DNA of 64,000 nt from positions 210,318,942 to 210,382,941 of the forward strand of contig CM037880.1 of the NCBI GenBank assembly GCA_021292165.1, written 5' to 3'. The stretch comes from Shinisaurus crocodilurus (Eukaryota > Chordata > Lepidosauria > Squamata > Shinisauridae). Positions 30,954 to 42,514 of this stretch are shown in pieces. The translations under genes were made by a program, and so were the position numbers. Under the pieces are notes generated by a model. The model saw only the letters and a program-made list of their open reading frames with translations. It was not told where the DNA came from and searched no databases. Within the stretch, counting starts at the first letter, position 1. Each line of letters starts with the position of its first letter.

Positions 30954-32240
30954 AGAATTAAATAAATGCAATTAACACCTGGGCAGTCCCAGCTCTGACT
31001 TCCTCCATGGGTTTAATTAAGTGATCTGATGCTGATTTGAAGGAGCTTGATAGATTAACCCTCATGAGAAAGAACTACCCCTGGCCATTTGATTCTCTAA
31101 GCAACCATCAAGGCTGATCAAAACCTCACACCTCAGTGATTAATTGTTCCAGCCAGGTTCCATATCAATAAAAGAAAAGTTGAAAACACAGAATTCCTAC
31201 ATGGGATATACCCAGAAAACATTTTTTTCTGCATTTGTTTATACACGGAGTTCTCTTTCTAGTGCCTATTCACCCTAATCATGGCAGCTTGAAACAATTT
31301 AAAGTCACATCATAAATACAATAAAATGCATTAAAAATAAAATTAAAGTACTGTACAGTAAAAGTACAACAAAGGCACAAAACACAGGGGAAAACACACA
31401 CATAACAATTATGGGAAAAGCTGATACTTAGCAGGCAAAAGCCTGCCAGAATAAAGATATTTTAGCAACTGGCAAAAAACAGCCAGACACAGGGGCCATG
31501 CAGACTTCACAGGGCAAGATATTTCACAATATTGGTGCAGCCATGGAAAAGATGTAGCCTTACTAATGAAGTAGCTACATGAAGAATGCTAATGAAGGCT
31601 GCTTGTCTAGACTAGGTAACTGATGCTATCAGAATGTATGAAAAAGCTCACAGATAGAGATATTCATTTTTTTAAAAAAGCACAAAGAAATGATCAGACA
31701 TAAAATAGCTGACTGCGATATCCAATATCTTGTTGGATACCGACAGGTTGGGGGGGACAGACATTTGCTGCCAAATGGTTATGTCGAGAACTGCCCCGTC
31801 ACTGCAGATCTAGTCCTGTCCCGATTCTTGAGAATAATGGTGAAATTTTAGATTGAAAGGAAGGAACCTATTATAACAGATAAATTTTATCTGGTAAAGC
31901 AACAGATTACAATAGATGAGACACAGTTTGATGTAAGGCTGATGCAGGGGTGGGAGGAAAGTTAAAGCAACTGCTCTAATAGACATCGTAATATGTTTTA
32001 CACTTAACACTGAAACAGAGAATGGAAAAGCACCACCAACCCTGCCTTGGCAATAAAGTGTGTCTGGAAATGCAAGATAATTCACACAGTCTCCCCTTTT
32101 AATATGTTGCCTGGGAGTTCTCCAGATAATCTGATACAGATTGAAAGAGAAATCATATGCGAAAAAAAACAAAAACACCCTCATATTCTTTATTATATAT
32201 CCATCCACCTTGAGCCTGGGATAAGCAGGATGGCAATGCC
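30954..32240. other. AT-rich sequence with a degraded LINE-like stretch
   Basis: 31270-31570 (TAAATACAATAAAATGCATT, GCCTGCCAGAATAAAGATAT, CCATGGAAAAGATGTAGCC) looks like a worn minus-strand LINE 3' end. The frame at 31810-32208 minus (132 codons, rich in F, L and Y) has no recognisable domain and reflects AT composition. Confidence 0.4.
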
Positions 32241-32482
32241 TTAATTAATTAATTAATTAATTATATTTATACCCCACCTTTTCCCCCACAAGGAACCCAA
32301 GGCAGCTTACATAATCCTCCTCCTCCTCTCCATTTTATCCTCACAACAACCCTGTGAGGTAGGTTAGGCTGAGAGGCAGTGACTGGCCCAAAGTCACCCA
32401 GTGAGTTTCATGGCTGAGCGGGGAACAGAACCCGGATCTCCCGAGTCCCAGTCCAACACTCTCACCACTACGCCACACCGGC
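32241..32482 (-). mobile_element. tRNA-headed SINE (family A), minus strand
   Basis: (TTAA)n tail, TATACCCCACCTTTTCCCCC, and a head ending CACTACGCCACACCGGC. Confidence 0.92.
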
Positions 32483-32502
32483 ATAAACAGATACCTAAAT
32501 AA

Positions 32503-32612
32503 CACAACAATCCTATGCCTGTTTATTCAGAAGTAAATTGGATTTGCACTGAGTACAATGAGAGAAAGGCTGCAATCCGGTACCCACTAACCTGGGAGTA
32601 AGCCCCATCGGA
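32503..32612. mobile_element. Short palindromic MITE remnants
   Basis: ACAATCCTATGCCTGTTTAT, TCAGAAGTAAATTGGATTTG, and then CTGGGAGTAAGCCCCATCGG, as in the 1000-1088 family. Confidence 0.5.
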
Positions 32613-32925
32613 ATCAGCCTCTTTGTGACTCTGGGGCAGCGCAATCCTGTGGCAGCCAAGACCACATCTAGACAGCCGTAGGATAATTCAGATGCCTAGC
32701 TTGGAGCGCCGTGCTGCCTGCTTCTCTGAGGTCACAAATGCCACCTTGGCGAAGGGGGTTGTGGGCGGGGAGGGGGAGCGGGAGAGGAAGAGGCAGGCAT
32801 TGCCACGAATCACGATATGAGGTATACTGCTGGTGCCTCCAAAGCGCTGCAGTTAGACGGATGAAATCGGCTCTCTAAGTACTTGGATTGGACTGCGCCC
32901 TAAGTCTCTTTGCACTCTGTGCCAT
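32613..32925. other. Moderately GC-rich unique sequence
   Basis: 32690-32880 is GC-richer, with several CpGs and a purine-rich run (GGCGGGGAGGGGGAGCGGGA). No gene recognised. Confidence 0.4.
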
Positions 32926-33168
32926 TCGTTTATTCGTTTTATTATATTTATATCCTGACTTTTTTCCTGCAAGGAACCCAAGGCAGCTTACATAGTCCTC
33001 CTCCCCCTCCTCCATTTTATCTTCACAACGACCCTTTGAGGTAAGTTACGTTGACAGTCAGTGACTGGCCCGAAGTCACCCAGTGAGCTTCATGGCCGAG
33101 CGGGGACTAGAACCCGGATCTACAGAATCCCAGTCCAACACACTAACCACTATGCCACACTGGCTCTC
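32926..33168 (-). mobile_element. tRNA-headed SINE (family A), minus strand
   Basis: TATTCGTTTTATTATATTTA tail and a head ending ACTATGCCACACTGGCTCTC. It is more diverged than the 28197 copy. Confidence 0.9.
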
Positions 33169-33210
33169 TCGCTATTTATGAGTAAACTGGCCTAGTCCTG
33201 GAGTCTGACT

Positions 33211-33375
33211 AACATAGGAAGCTGCCGTATACTGAATCAGACCATTGGTCCACTAGCCCAATTTCCCAGTCAGCAGCACTCCAGGGATTTTTTCAAGCCC
33301 TACCTGGAGATGCCAAGGATTAAACCAAGGACTTTCTGCATCCAAAAGATGTGTTTTACCACTGAGCCATAGCGC
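33211..33375 (-). mobile_element. tRNA-headed SINE (family B), minus strand
   Basis: It starts AACATAGGAAGCTGCCGTAT. The right end on the minus strand is a tRNA-like head with TATGGCTCAGTGGTAAAACA (A box) and GGTTTAATCC (B box). The same family lies at 45192-45710 and 57316-57612. Confidence 0.85.
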
Positions 33376-33477
33376 CTTAGTAATTCATAGAAATAGGATT
33401 GCACCCCGAATAAATGAGGGGTGAGGCAGAGGTTTTTCTCAGCCCTTTTATCTGTGATCCAGAGGCTTAGGCTCTGG

Positions 33478-33496
33478 ATATAGATAGATGATAGAT

Positions 33497-33531
<35 letters not shown>

Positions 33532-33562
33532 GATAGATAGATAGATAGATAGATAGATAGGA
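33478..33562. repeat. (GATA)n microsatellite
   Basis: About 20 GATA/TAGA units with small interruptions. Confidence 0.95.
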
Positions 33563-34416
33563 TGACAAGAACTACTCTGTAATATGCTATGCAGGTCCTC
33601 CTAACTTGCTCTGACTAACGTTTAGAAGTGAGTCCAGAGATGCTCCCCCCCTTTGGGTAGGTCACTAGAAGGTTGGACTAAGGCACACTCAGAAAAGAGG
33701 GTGCATGAATCGATGGAGAATGACTCAGAAGTTCTGCCTGAGGTACCTGTCACTGTGTTCCTGCAAAGGAGCTCCTAATTGTGGATGTCAGTGCATCTCC
33801 TAAATGTCTTGAGTGTGTTCCATGGAGAAGGAGGGGGAAAGATAGACCTGAATGGATAGACCAGAGCAGAGCATACTAGCTTATCTCTTTTTTTGCGCTC
33901 ATAGCATGGAGCCTGGAAGCATTGTTGTAGCTAAAGGACTGTTGGCATCTCCATCATCAACCGGTTGCTAGGGTTTCCTTATTATTATTCATGCAAGTCC
34001 ATTGTTATTATATTATTGTTATTTTGTATGAGGATAAGTGTTGGCATCGCCCAGAGGTGATGATTTTAATTTCAATTAAATCACATTGACAGCTTCATGC
34101 AAGGAAGTTATCACAGTGCTGTGCAAGTCAATTGAGATGCAGCTGCTGGATTATTTTTTATTTTATTTTTTTTTAAAAAATTGTACTCACGGGCCTCATT
34201 CCTTCAGTACCTTATAAAAGCCAGAGCATAAGAATCCTGAAAATGTTTAATAAGTAACTCCCAAATGAATAATTATGTTTACAGTCTGATGGAAGGTATG
34301 GGAAGTGCTTGTTTTCTTCCTTTAAAAAAAAAAAAATCCCACAAAGACATATATTTATTTTAAATATTTATATGCCACCTCTCAGATTTCAATAATATTA
34401 CCTGGGATGTTTGGTG

Positions 34417-34457
<41 letters not shown>

Positions 34458-34711
34458 GGACGTAACATGTCCTTCAGTCTAAGGCTGAACTTCTATTTGT
34501 ATCATGGTATGGAAAGAGAAAGGATGCCTATAGACAACTTTTGCAAACATTTTCCGCCAAAGTGAAAAGTGTCCCCTTTCAGTATTTTTTTTTTGGGGGG
34601 GGGACTCTGAAAAGGAATGTCTATTTAGAGTGAGGGTGATATTAATCTAGGAAGCACTTCCATCACTCTCAATTGGCTTTGTGATATGGTTGGCTAAATA
34701 ATGGTGTCGTA
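33563..34711. other. Unique sequence with (GT)n
   Basis: It contains (GT)n at about 34419-34454. AT-rich 34040-34300 has no repeat signature and could be a conserved noncoding block (inference). No gene. Confidence 0.4.
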
Positions 34712-35080
34712 GTAGTAGTAGGCGATCGCTCGTGACCGATCTGGAAGATTGTCTTCCAGGATAAAATTACAAAAAGACAATTATAAAAAGAGGAAATTCT
34801 AAAGAGGATTGTGTAGACTCTAGCGATGGGTCCGTAAGTGACCGTGGAGGCCAATTCTAGATCCACACAGCTTCCCACAGTGAGGACACAGGTTACCAGA
34901 TGGAAGATGGTCCTGTAAAGGATTCATTTGACGTGCTTTTCACTTAGCACATTTCTCCCTTTCACCTTGCACTCGGGCTTCTTCAAAGTCCATTGAACCT
35001 TTGTGAAAGGCCAACCTCCATTTAGATCGTTCATGGGCCAGAGCTTCCCAGTTTTCGATGTTTACATTGCATTTTTTTTT
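34712..35080 (-). pseudogene. LINE 3' end (C2H2-bearing family), minus strand
   Basis: (GTA)n, then GGCGATCGCTCGTGACCGAT, TCTAGCGATGGGTCCGTAAG and GTGAGGACACAGGTTACCAG, nearly matching 24256-24620. It is 5'-truncated in the region just before the finger, near TTTACATTGCATTTTTTTTT. Confidence 0.85.
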
Positions 35081-35164
35081 AGAGCACATTCACTAATAGA
35101 GCAATCCTGAGTGGAGCCAGGATCTATTGCCTCATCCCCAGGCTTGCTGGCTCACAGTGGCCAG

Positions 35165-36577
35165 CAGAGCCGGTGCTACCATTAGGCCAACTAGGCGGCT
35201 GCCTAGGGCGCTGGGCTGAAGGGGGTGCCAGAAACGCCGCAATTTGCTTCGATCCCCTCCAACTCCCTCCCCAAAACACTTCACATATATCTATGGAAGA
35301 AAAGTTTTTTGTTTTTTTTTAAGAGTCTTTCTGGGTTGTTTGAATGGTGCGTGCGCGTCGCTGACTGCTCTCCTCCTCTTCCTCTGCCCCCTGCGCGTCT
35401 CTCTCTCTCGCGCTCTGCCTTCACTTCCAAGGAACACACAAACCAGCTCTCCCAAAGATTTCTTTTGTGCTCACTTGAACTGAGGAGTGGCGGCAGCGGC
35501 AGCAGGAAGAGACGGAGCGGGGGGGGGGTTTGCCGTGGGTTTGTTAGTTACAAAGACGAAGAAATAAGAGGGGAGGGTGGAGGGGAGTTTCTTTTTTTGA
35601 AAAATCGAGCAGCAGAAAGAAAAGAAAAAGGAGTACTGTGTGGATGACAGAGCATGTGCGTTTTCACATGACATCTCTCTGTGCCGGTTTTGGCAGATCC
35701 CCACTGCAATTTTTTCTTTCTTTCTTTTTTCCTTTTTCCTTTTCACTGTTCAGTTTTACAGGGGCACACAGCAAAACAAGAGAGGGAGAGAGGTTGAGAG
35801 GGAAAGCTGCAAAGAGGCTTATAGAGGAGGGCGGGCTGGGCTGCACCGGTTACTTCGAGCTCCTCCTACTGCCAGCGCCTCAGCCAATCAAAAGGCTCCG
35901 GAGTTGGGAACCCGGCTGAGGGAGAGCCCCGGCCTGGATGCTGGAGGAAGTGGCAGGAGGAGACGACACTTTGTATAGACAGGCTGGGGGTGGGGCAAAG
36001 GAGGCAATACGCACGCACATGCGCACGCACACACGCACACGCCTGCCTAGACGAGGCTCCAGTTTCCTCAGGGGCTCTCAGAGCTGGGCTTTCCTTCGTT
36101 CCTGCGCTCTAAAGACTTCCAGTATAAAAGTGTTTTCTCCACACTCGTTTCAAGCCAGCCTTCCCCCCACACCCCATTTTCAAAATCCCGCCAAAAGACA
36201 CATACCTATATTAAAGTGATTCCTTTCATGGACAATTCACTCCCGCAGCCCCTGATAATGCCTGCTGTTTGGGGAAGTCCCCCCCTCCCTTCTAGTCCCC
36301 TTTGGTACCTTCATATGAAAGCGAAAATCCATATAATGGATCTTCGCTTTATCCAACGGGATAACTGAGGATATCTTGATAGATTTCGAGAGATGTAGCA
36401 AATTGGTACTACATCAACATGTATGTTATGTATGTTTGTCAATGTTCATGATAATATTTTTTTTATGTTTTGCCAATTGACTTTTAATGGGCATAGGGCT
36501 GGAGGGAGGGAGGGCTCAAGTGGGAAGGGGGGGTGCTAAATATCTGATCTTGCCTAGGGCACCAAACTGCCTTGCAC
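35165..36577 (+). mobile_element. hAT arms (CAGGGCCGGTGC family) enclosing a CpG-rich 1.25-kb interior
   Basis: The left arm 35165-35240 (CAGAGCCGGTGCTACCATTA, CGGCTGCCTAGGGCG) and right arm 36513-36577 (TCAAGTGGGAAGG, GCCTAGGGCACCAAACTGCC, TTGCACCGGCC) match the two halves of the 165-bp MITE at 8353 in order and orientation. Between them lies sequence absent from that MITE. It is CpG-rich with a CCAATCA box (about 35884) and TATAAAAG (about 36124). The right terminus is altered (GGCCTTTT instead of GGYCCTG), so no target duplication can be read. Confidence 0.75.
35340..36130. promoter_or_regulatory. CpG-rich, promoter-like segment
   Basis: The segment has a CpG density far above its AT-rich flanks. 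It includes TGCGTGCGCGTCGCTGACTG, pyrimidine tracts, AGCCAATCAAAAGG (CCAAT box) and, at its right edge, AGTATAAAAGTG. It sits inside hAT arms. Open frames 35225-35647 plus and 35471-35746 minus overlap antisense and are rich in S, P and R, so they are not called genes. Promoter activity is inference. Confidence 0.4.
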
Positions 36578-37160
36578 CGGCCTTTTCAACCCATCTGGTT
36601 CTTGTTTTTTTCTTTCTTTCTTTTTTTTTACAGTTCCCCTTATCATTGACAGCAGGGGTGGGGGGGAAGCTGGCTTAGCTGATGAGCCAAAATTAAACCT
36701 GTCTGGGGGAATGGAGGTGGTTTGGATCCAGTTGATCCAAAACTACCTTCTCCACATTCCCAGCCCACCCATGGAATGTCCTGCTTCAGGTCCTTCTGCC
36801 GCCTACCACTGGTGGAAGAACCATCAGCAATGGCTTTCCAGGTGCATCAGGGACCTCCGCCACAGTGGATGCCCTCCGGCAGCAGTGCTCCACTCCATCA
36901 GTGGAGGAGAGCAGAGGGGTACCTGCACTCCATCATCCTAACCCCTTCCTAACCCATCCACATCCATCAACATCAGTGGGTTAGGATTGCACTCTATTGT
37001 AATTCCTGACTGTCAGAATCACTCATGTAACTAAACTCAGGAAGGAAAATATGCAGCAAGATACATTCCAAATGGCGTAAACAGCAGCAGGAGATCAGGG
37101 AAATAGCATAGCAAGCAGTAACTAGCAGGTGAATGTCCACATAATTTAGGGAGTTTGGGA

Positions 37161-37210
<50 letters not shown>

Positions 37211-38871
37211 CCCGCTGGAATTCCTGCTTTCTCTCTGAACAATTCACAGGCAAACATTTTAGATAAAGGAACAAAATAAATGGGGGGGGGACTCGAGGAA
37301 GCAAATAATTTGTTATGTGGAAACATGGGTCTCACTTCTCAGGGACTGAACTCCTGTTGGGAACACACTACCCCTTCCCAGTAATCCTATCAGTGGTGGC
37401 AACCCATTTACTTTCTTCCACAGAACTAGCGGGGGGCCACTAAGAATAAAAGTGGCCGCTATCTGCATAGCTTGGCACTAGCTTCTGAATACCAATTGCT
37501 GGAGGATGACAGGAAGAGGATTATCGCCCTCATGTACACACACACACACACACACACACCTTAATTCTGCCCCCTTCCTGTATCCAGGGAAGGGGTCACC
37601 TTCCCCACCCAAGCTGTACCGGGTATCTTGTTCAAACAAAGAGAGAGAGATTTGCAACTCTGATGGAAATATCCAAACTATGAACTCAGAATTTGGGAAA
37701 CTGCTGTCATTTTTCAGAGTCAAAAACATCTCCATTAGCTGCATCCACCTACTCTTTGTTTTTTCCTGGAACTGAGTCACTCTGTCTCCCCGAGTGCAAT
37801 TGCGAAGAGAGATGCCCTCCAGTTGGCTTCTGAAAGTCATTAGATTTACTGCTTTGTCATTTACATCCTCTGGGTTATTGTGACATCTTCAACTTTGCCA
37901 TTGTTCTTTTTTCTAACCTGCCTTTTAAACGTTGGGATTGTTTGATGAATTAAGCACTGCTTTCTGTAACAATAGCCATCATAGAAACCCTTCATGTGGA
38001 ATTCCATCAATACTTTACGGCCGGCCAGCAAATGATTCATGTCGCATTAAATTACATTCCGGTTCCCCCTGTGCAGCCTCCTCCCATTTTTCTGATGCTT
38101 CAATTCATTAAGCAGGCCAGTACTGACGAGACATGTGGACTGGAAATATCATGTTCAATAACATAGGAGCCAGATGCCTGCAAATCCCCAAAATCCACCT
38201 TCCTTAGCAAAACGTTGTTTTACTCCAGATCCTCCCCTAATACTGGATGGAAGTCTCCCTTATGAAAACCCATTGATGATTATATGTGCATCATTAATAA
38301 GACCTCTCTCTCTCTCTCTCTCTCTCAGCTTTCCTTACTCCCCCAGATCTGTGTTGAATGCAGAGAGGCTTAAAGGGAACAAATGTTGATTAAGACGATA
38401 TTAGATAATTAATTATGCTTCCTAGTAACCCTTCACCTTAGCGACCACCCTCTCGCTCTCTTTTTTAAATGAGCAAGAAGAAGAAGGGAAATCATCAGAT
38501 AATTACACATTCCTCTGTTCCAATCTACTTGTGGGCAGAGAAGATACAGTGAAGAAGAAGGGGGGGGGGAAATGAAGGAGGCAGGGAGAGTGAAGGAAAG
38601 AGATTTGTGAAATATGACTGTCACTTTATCAGGAGATAAAAGAGCTCCTTTTTTTTCCAAAGCTCTTCCAGGGTCAAGATTTTTATCAGCAATTAAGGCA
38701 AGAGAAAGTGAAAGTCATCATCACCCACCTATATTGACAGAGTGAGATGTCCACATGTGGAGATCACAGAAGTCTAAATGTGGAGGTGACAAGTTAAGAG
38801 AAGGCTGGATAGAAATGAAGAATGACTGTTGCCAGGTCCATCTCATTTATGTATAAACAACCAAGAGTTTT
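36578..38871. other. Unique sequence with microsatellites
   Basis: It contains (TA)n at 37167-37208, (CA)n at 37537-37559 and (CT)n at 38304-38328. 37840-38170 lacks repeats and reads like a possible conserved noncoding block (inference). Open frames at 36711-36952 have no domain. Confidence 0.4.
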
Positions 38872-39072
38872 GTGGCACCTGAAAGACTAACACATTTATT
38901 CCGGCACAAGCGTTCGTGGACATTCTCCACTTCTTCAGAAGTTGTATCAGATGTTGCATCTGATGAAGTGCTCAGTGTCCATGAAAGCGTATGCCAGAAT
39001 AAATGTGCTAGTTTTTAAGATGCTACAAAAAACTCTTTTATTGTTTTTTTTCCTGCAACAGACTAACTCAGA
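38872..39072. mobile_element. Palindromic interspersed repeat, arms about 80 bp
   Basis: The left arm (AGAGTTTTGTGGCACCTGAA, GACTAACACATTTATTCCGG, AAGCGTTCGTGGACA) is mirrored by the right arm (TGTCCATGAAAGCGTATGCC, AATAAATGTGCTAGTTTTTA, GCTACAAAAAACTCTT). The family is not identified. Confidence 0.75.
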
Positions 39073-39088
39073 CACCCACAGCTAAACT

Positions 39089-39738
39089 AGGGACATATGA
39101 GATTTTTGTTTACATTCGCAAATCATTCAAAAATGCCCAGTTCGCATTCCTGAACGTGAACGGGAGCACATACATTTTCTCCAAAAATGTTTGCAAATTC
39201 CCGAACTTGCCTTCATGTTCACCAACTGCGTACTTGACAAATGCACAACTTGCTCAATGTGCACAACTTTCTCAAAATCCACAATTACTCGAAATGTGCG
39301 CATTTGAAATCACCCAGACAGTTTAGTCTATGGGGGAAATTTGTGCAGTTTTAGGAATTTGTGCAGATTTGGTAATTGCTTGCACAAATTTCATGTTTCA
39401 TAGATTTCATAGATCATAGAGTTGGAAGGAGCCTACAAGGCTATCGAGTCCAACCCCCTGCTCAATGCAGGAAACTAGAGGAGGGGTCTCCCATCCAAGT
39501 AATAACCAGGGCTGACCCTGCTTAGCTTTCCACACTCAGACAAGCTGAGCCAGCATAAGCCACAGGCCTGGATGATAGCTGTTTTGTTTGTGCAATTTTC
39601 CCGTCTGTGCAAAATGAACAGTGATCGCAATTTTCGCAAATGCAAGAGAGCACAAATCAAGGTGAGACGAGCAGTGAGCTGATGTTCAGAGAATCTTGGT
39701 GCGCTCAAACATTGGTCATTCGCCCATCCCATTAAGCT
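39089..39738. repeat. Interspersed repeat (family F3), with a 5S SINE inside
   Basis: It begins TAGGGACATATGAGATTTTT and ends GCCCATCCCA, with repeated TTTGTGCAAA/TTTGCGAAA-like words. Similar layouts occur at 56016-56450 and 63165 to the window end. The 5S-headed SINE at 39396 interrupts it. Confidence 0.6.
39396..39568 (-). mobile_element. 5S rRNA-headed SINE with CR1 tail (copy 1)
   Basis: On the minus strand the element begins GCCTGTGGCTTATGCTGGCT, resembling the 5' end of 5S rRNA. It continues AAGCTAAGCAGGGTCAGCCC and TGGTTATTACTTGGATGGGA, matching the 5S internal promoter including the C box. It then passes at about 39482 into a CR1 3' end (TTGAGCAGGGGGTTGGACTC, CCTTCCAACTCTATGATC) ending in repeats of ATCTATGAA. 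A 5S head would supply a type 1 Pol III promoter and the CR1 tail would be the template for CR1 reverse transcriptase. A second copy with the same junction lies at 42881. Confidence 0.92.
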
Positions 39739-40250
39739 AACCTTGCAGAAAAACAAGAAGGAACTCAGAAGAACAACCCTGAAACTACCAACAAAATGAA
39801 ACACCTGCAGAGAGTGGGTAGCACATGTGCACTTCCCTCAAGCAGTGGGAAATTCAAATTCCTAGGAACCAAGGGCAAAAAAGGGCCTTTCCTGACCCCT
39901 AAGCCTTTGCTTATTCCCTTCAGCCAAACCAAGTCCCCACAGCTAGCTTTGGTCTACAGAGTCTCTTGCAGAGTCTCACCCCTGATTTAAGTGATTGTGG
40001 GTTAGTTGGGCTGGCTGTGAGGAAATGCAGTAGTCTATCCATACAACCTTCTTCTGCCCCAAGGTAATTGCGATGACACGGTCCCTTACACTTTAGGACC
40101 ACGTGCATAAACCCTTCTCAGGCTAAGCATCAACACTTAAAAACCTGAGGGGAGGGTCAAATGAAACCTTTCCCCTGCTAATGAGGGAAAAGATTAATAC
40201 TGGCTGTTAAGGATCAAGCTTAAATTTAAGATACTGCGGGTATAAAGGTG
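39739..40250. other. Unique sequence, no gene recognised
   Basis: No domain or known repeat. Confidence 0.4.
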
Positions 40251-40700
40251 TGCGTGTAGATTTAAAAGTAAAGCAGGTTAATAACGCCAAGCTGACATGT
40301 AGGATCTGGGTAGTAAACAAAATAAAAAATAAGTTTATTTTAATTATCAAAATCTTAGTTCCAGAAAATAAACCTGCCTACACCAAACACTTTATAATTA
40401 ACCTAAGTCCCTATAACTCCAAATACTCTCACTCCTCATACAATCACTGATTCCTCTTAAAACTCCTGACAAGACACAAATAACCCACCTAACCTAACTC
40501 CCAAACTCTCTAACACTCCCAACACACTACAACCAACGCTCTACTTCTTAACTCACTCAACTGCCTTAACTAACTCTGACATCACTCAAACACTCCTTAT
40601 ATACTCCTCCCCCCACCCTTTCCAAGACATCACAAACTACACCCACTCAGTTCAACATTCTATACTCACTAAATATACTAAAGCACTAGCAGACATACAC
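40250..40700 (-). repeat. G-poor block, LTR-like on the minus strand
   Basis: The plus strand from about 40340 to 40690 has almost no G. Read on the minus strand there is GGAGTATATAAGGAGTG (TATA box, about 40593-40609), and about 270 bases downstream AAAATAAACTTATTTT (AATAAA at about 40330). A TATA box followed by AATAAA is the order seen in retroviral or retrotransposon LTRs. No TG...CA ends, primer-binding site or internal genes were found. Confidence 0.4.
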
Positions 40701-40975
40701 CAGGGAACTGAATTGTGGGGTTATGCCACAGTAATCCCCACCCACATTTCCTTAACATAACCTTTGGCTTAATGTGCAGCCCCCCAAACCCCAGAAGTTG
40801 TCCACCCTGCTCAAGATAGTCTTGTTTGTTTTGCTTCAAACTGATGATAAATGCCATCAGAATCATCACAGTGGAAATTGGCCTCAGGCACCCTCCTCTC
40901 TGTTACTGCAGTCGCTGCTCGAAGTATGTCAATACTCAAGTATTGTAGAAGTGCAAACAGTCTTTGTAATCAAGT
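40700..40975. other. Unique sequence
   Basis: Nothing recognised. Confidence 0.35.
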
Positions 40976-42075
40976 TAGTTATATGTGGGCTGGTTTGTAC
41001 TACTACTAGGTGGACTGACAGCTGGCTGGAGAACTGCACTCAAAGAGTGCATATCAATGGTTTCTCACCAAACTGGTGGGAGGTATTGAGTAGGATGTCA
41101 CAGGGCTCAGTCCTGGGTCCTCTACACTTCAACATTTTTTATTAATGACTTGGAGGAAGAGGTGTGGAGATGCTTGTCAAATTTATACATGACACAAAAT
41201 TGGATGAGATAGCTAATACCTTAGAAGACAGAAAGAAAATACAAAATGATCTTGATAGGGTAGGAAACTGGGCAGAAAATTGCAGAATGAAATTTAACAA
41301 GGTCAAGTGCCAAGTTCTTTATTTTGGAAAGGGAAATAAAATCAAATGCACAGGTATAAGATGGGGGATACCTGGCTTGGCAATAGTACATGTGAAAGGG
41401 ATCTTGGAGGTATAGTTGATCACAGCTGAATATGAGTTAGCAGTGTGATGTGTCCATAAAAAAAGGCAAATACAATGTTAAATTGCATCAATAGAAGTCT
41501 AGTTTCAAAATAATGAGAAGTAATAGTTCCACTCTGCTCTATACTGGTCAGACCTCACCTTGAATACTGTGTCCCGTTCTGGGCACCACACTTGAAGAAG
41601 GATTCAGTTAAACTGGAATGAGCTCAGAGAAGGGCATCAAAGGTGTTCCAGACAGTGACTAGAAACTAAGTCCTACAAGGAAGGATCGAAGGAACTGGAT
41701 ATGTTTAGCCTTGAGAAGAGAAGACTGGGGTGGGGGGAGGTACGATAGCACTTTTCAAGTACATAAATGGTTGTCACACAGAAGAGGACCACAGCAAGTT
41801 CTCTATCCTCCAAGATGGTAGGACACAAAATAACGAGCTTAAGTGACAGGAAGGCAGATTTTGACTGAGCATCAGGAAAAGCCACCTGACAGTGAGAGCA
41901 GCCATGCCAATGGAACCAACTGCCTAGAGAGGTGGTGGGTTCTCTCTCATGGGAGGTTTTCCAGCAGAGACTAGACAGTCATCTGTCAGGGATGCTTTAA
42001 ACTGGATTCCTGCACCAAGCAGGGGATTGGACTCGATAGCCTAAATGGCCCCTTCCAACTCTATGATCCTACCCT
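40976..42075 (+). pseudogene. CR1 LINE, degraded, reverse transcriptase palm to 3' end
   Basis: Plus-strand frames broken by shifts encode TDSWLENCTQRV and a SRMSQGSVLGPLHFNIFY block (fingers). Then come KFIHDTKLDEIA (where the usual FADDTK palm motif is changed to FIHDTK), DLDRVGNWAENCRMKFNKVK and CQVLYFGKGNK. The 3' region includes TTGAATACTGTGTCCCGTTC, AGAGAGGTGGTGGG and TTGGACTCGATAGCC, ending CTTCCAACTCTATGATCC. It is the longest CR1 copy here and older than the 29945 copy. Confidence 0.92.
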
Positions 42076-42514
42076 AAGAGTAGATTCTACCTCAAACACA
42101 ATGGGAACTGACTGACTATTGGGGAAAACACAGATAAAAGGGGAAGAGGGGTGATGGAATAGAGTGGCTGGAATCCTGAAGAGGGGGCGGTTTCCCCCCT
42201 GAGGTGGTAGTTCTGTGATGGAGCTGTACTTCTTCAGCCTGGCTCACATGATTAAATGCTCCTATGTAGAAAACCAAACAAAAATAAAAAATACATGCAT
42301 AAATTGGACTAATGTAGGGAGTAGTTTAGTCTACAACTGTTCTCCCTGATATCTAGTTCTGCATATGGTGTGGGTGGGTTGGATGGAAGAGTATTCAGTC
42401 ATGTGACACACACACCCCACCTACAGTCTGGAGTGATACAATCCCATGCAGGACTCCCATCTGAGTGAGATCTAGGCCATTGGAGCCAATAGAGTCTGTT
42501 CGTTTTTTATTCTT
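42076..42514. other. Unique sequence
   Basis: Nothing recognised. Confidence 0.35.

Noticed and set aside
31810..32208. Aromatic-rich frame resembling a membrane protein
   Set aside because: AT-rich DNA gives F, L, I and Y by default. No repeating helix pattern or family signature is visible.
33301..33375. Possible tRNA gene (A- and B-box words)
   Set aside because: The tRNA-like part is the head of a family-B SINE with a degraded stem structure and a SINE body attached.
35225..35647. 140-codon frame in the CpG-rich block
   Set aside because: It begins in the hAT left arm and overlaps an antisense frame. Serine, proline and arginine richness follows base composition.
39483..39568. Possible 5S rRNA gene
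   Set aside because: The 5S part is shortened and diverged and is fused to a CR1 tail in two copies, so it is a SINE head rather than a gene.
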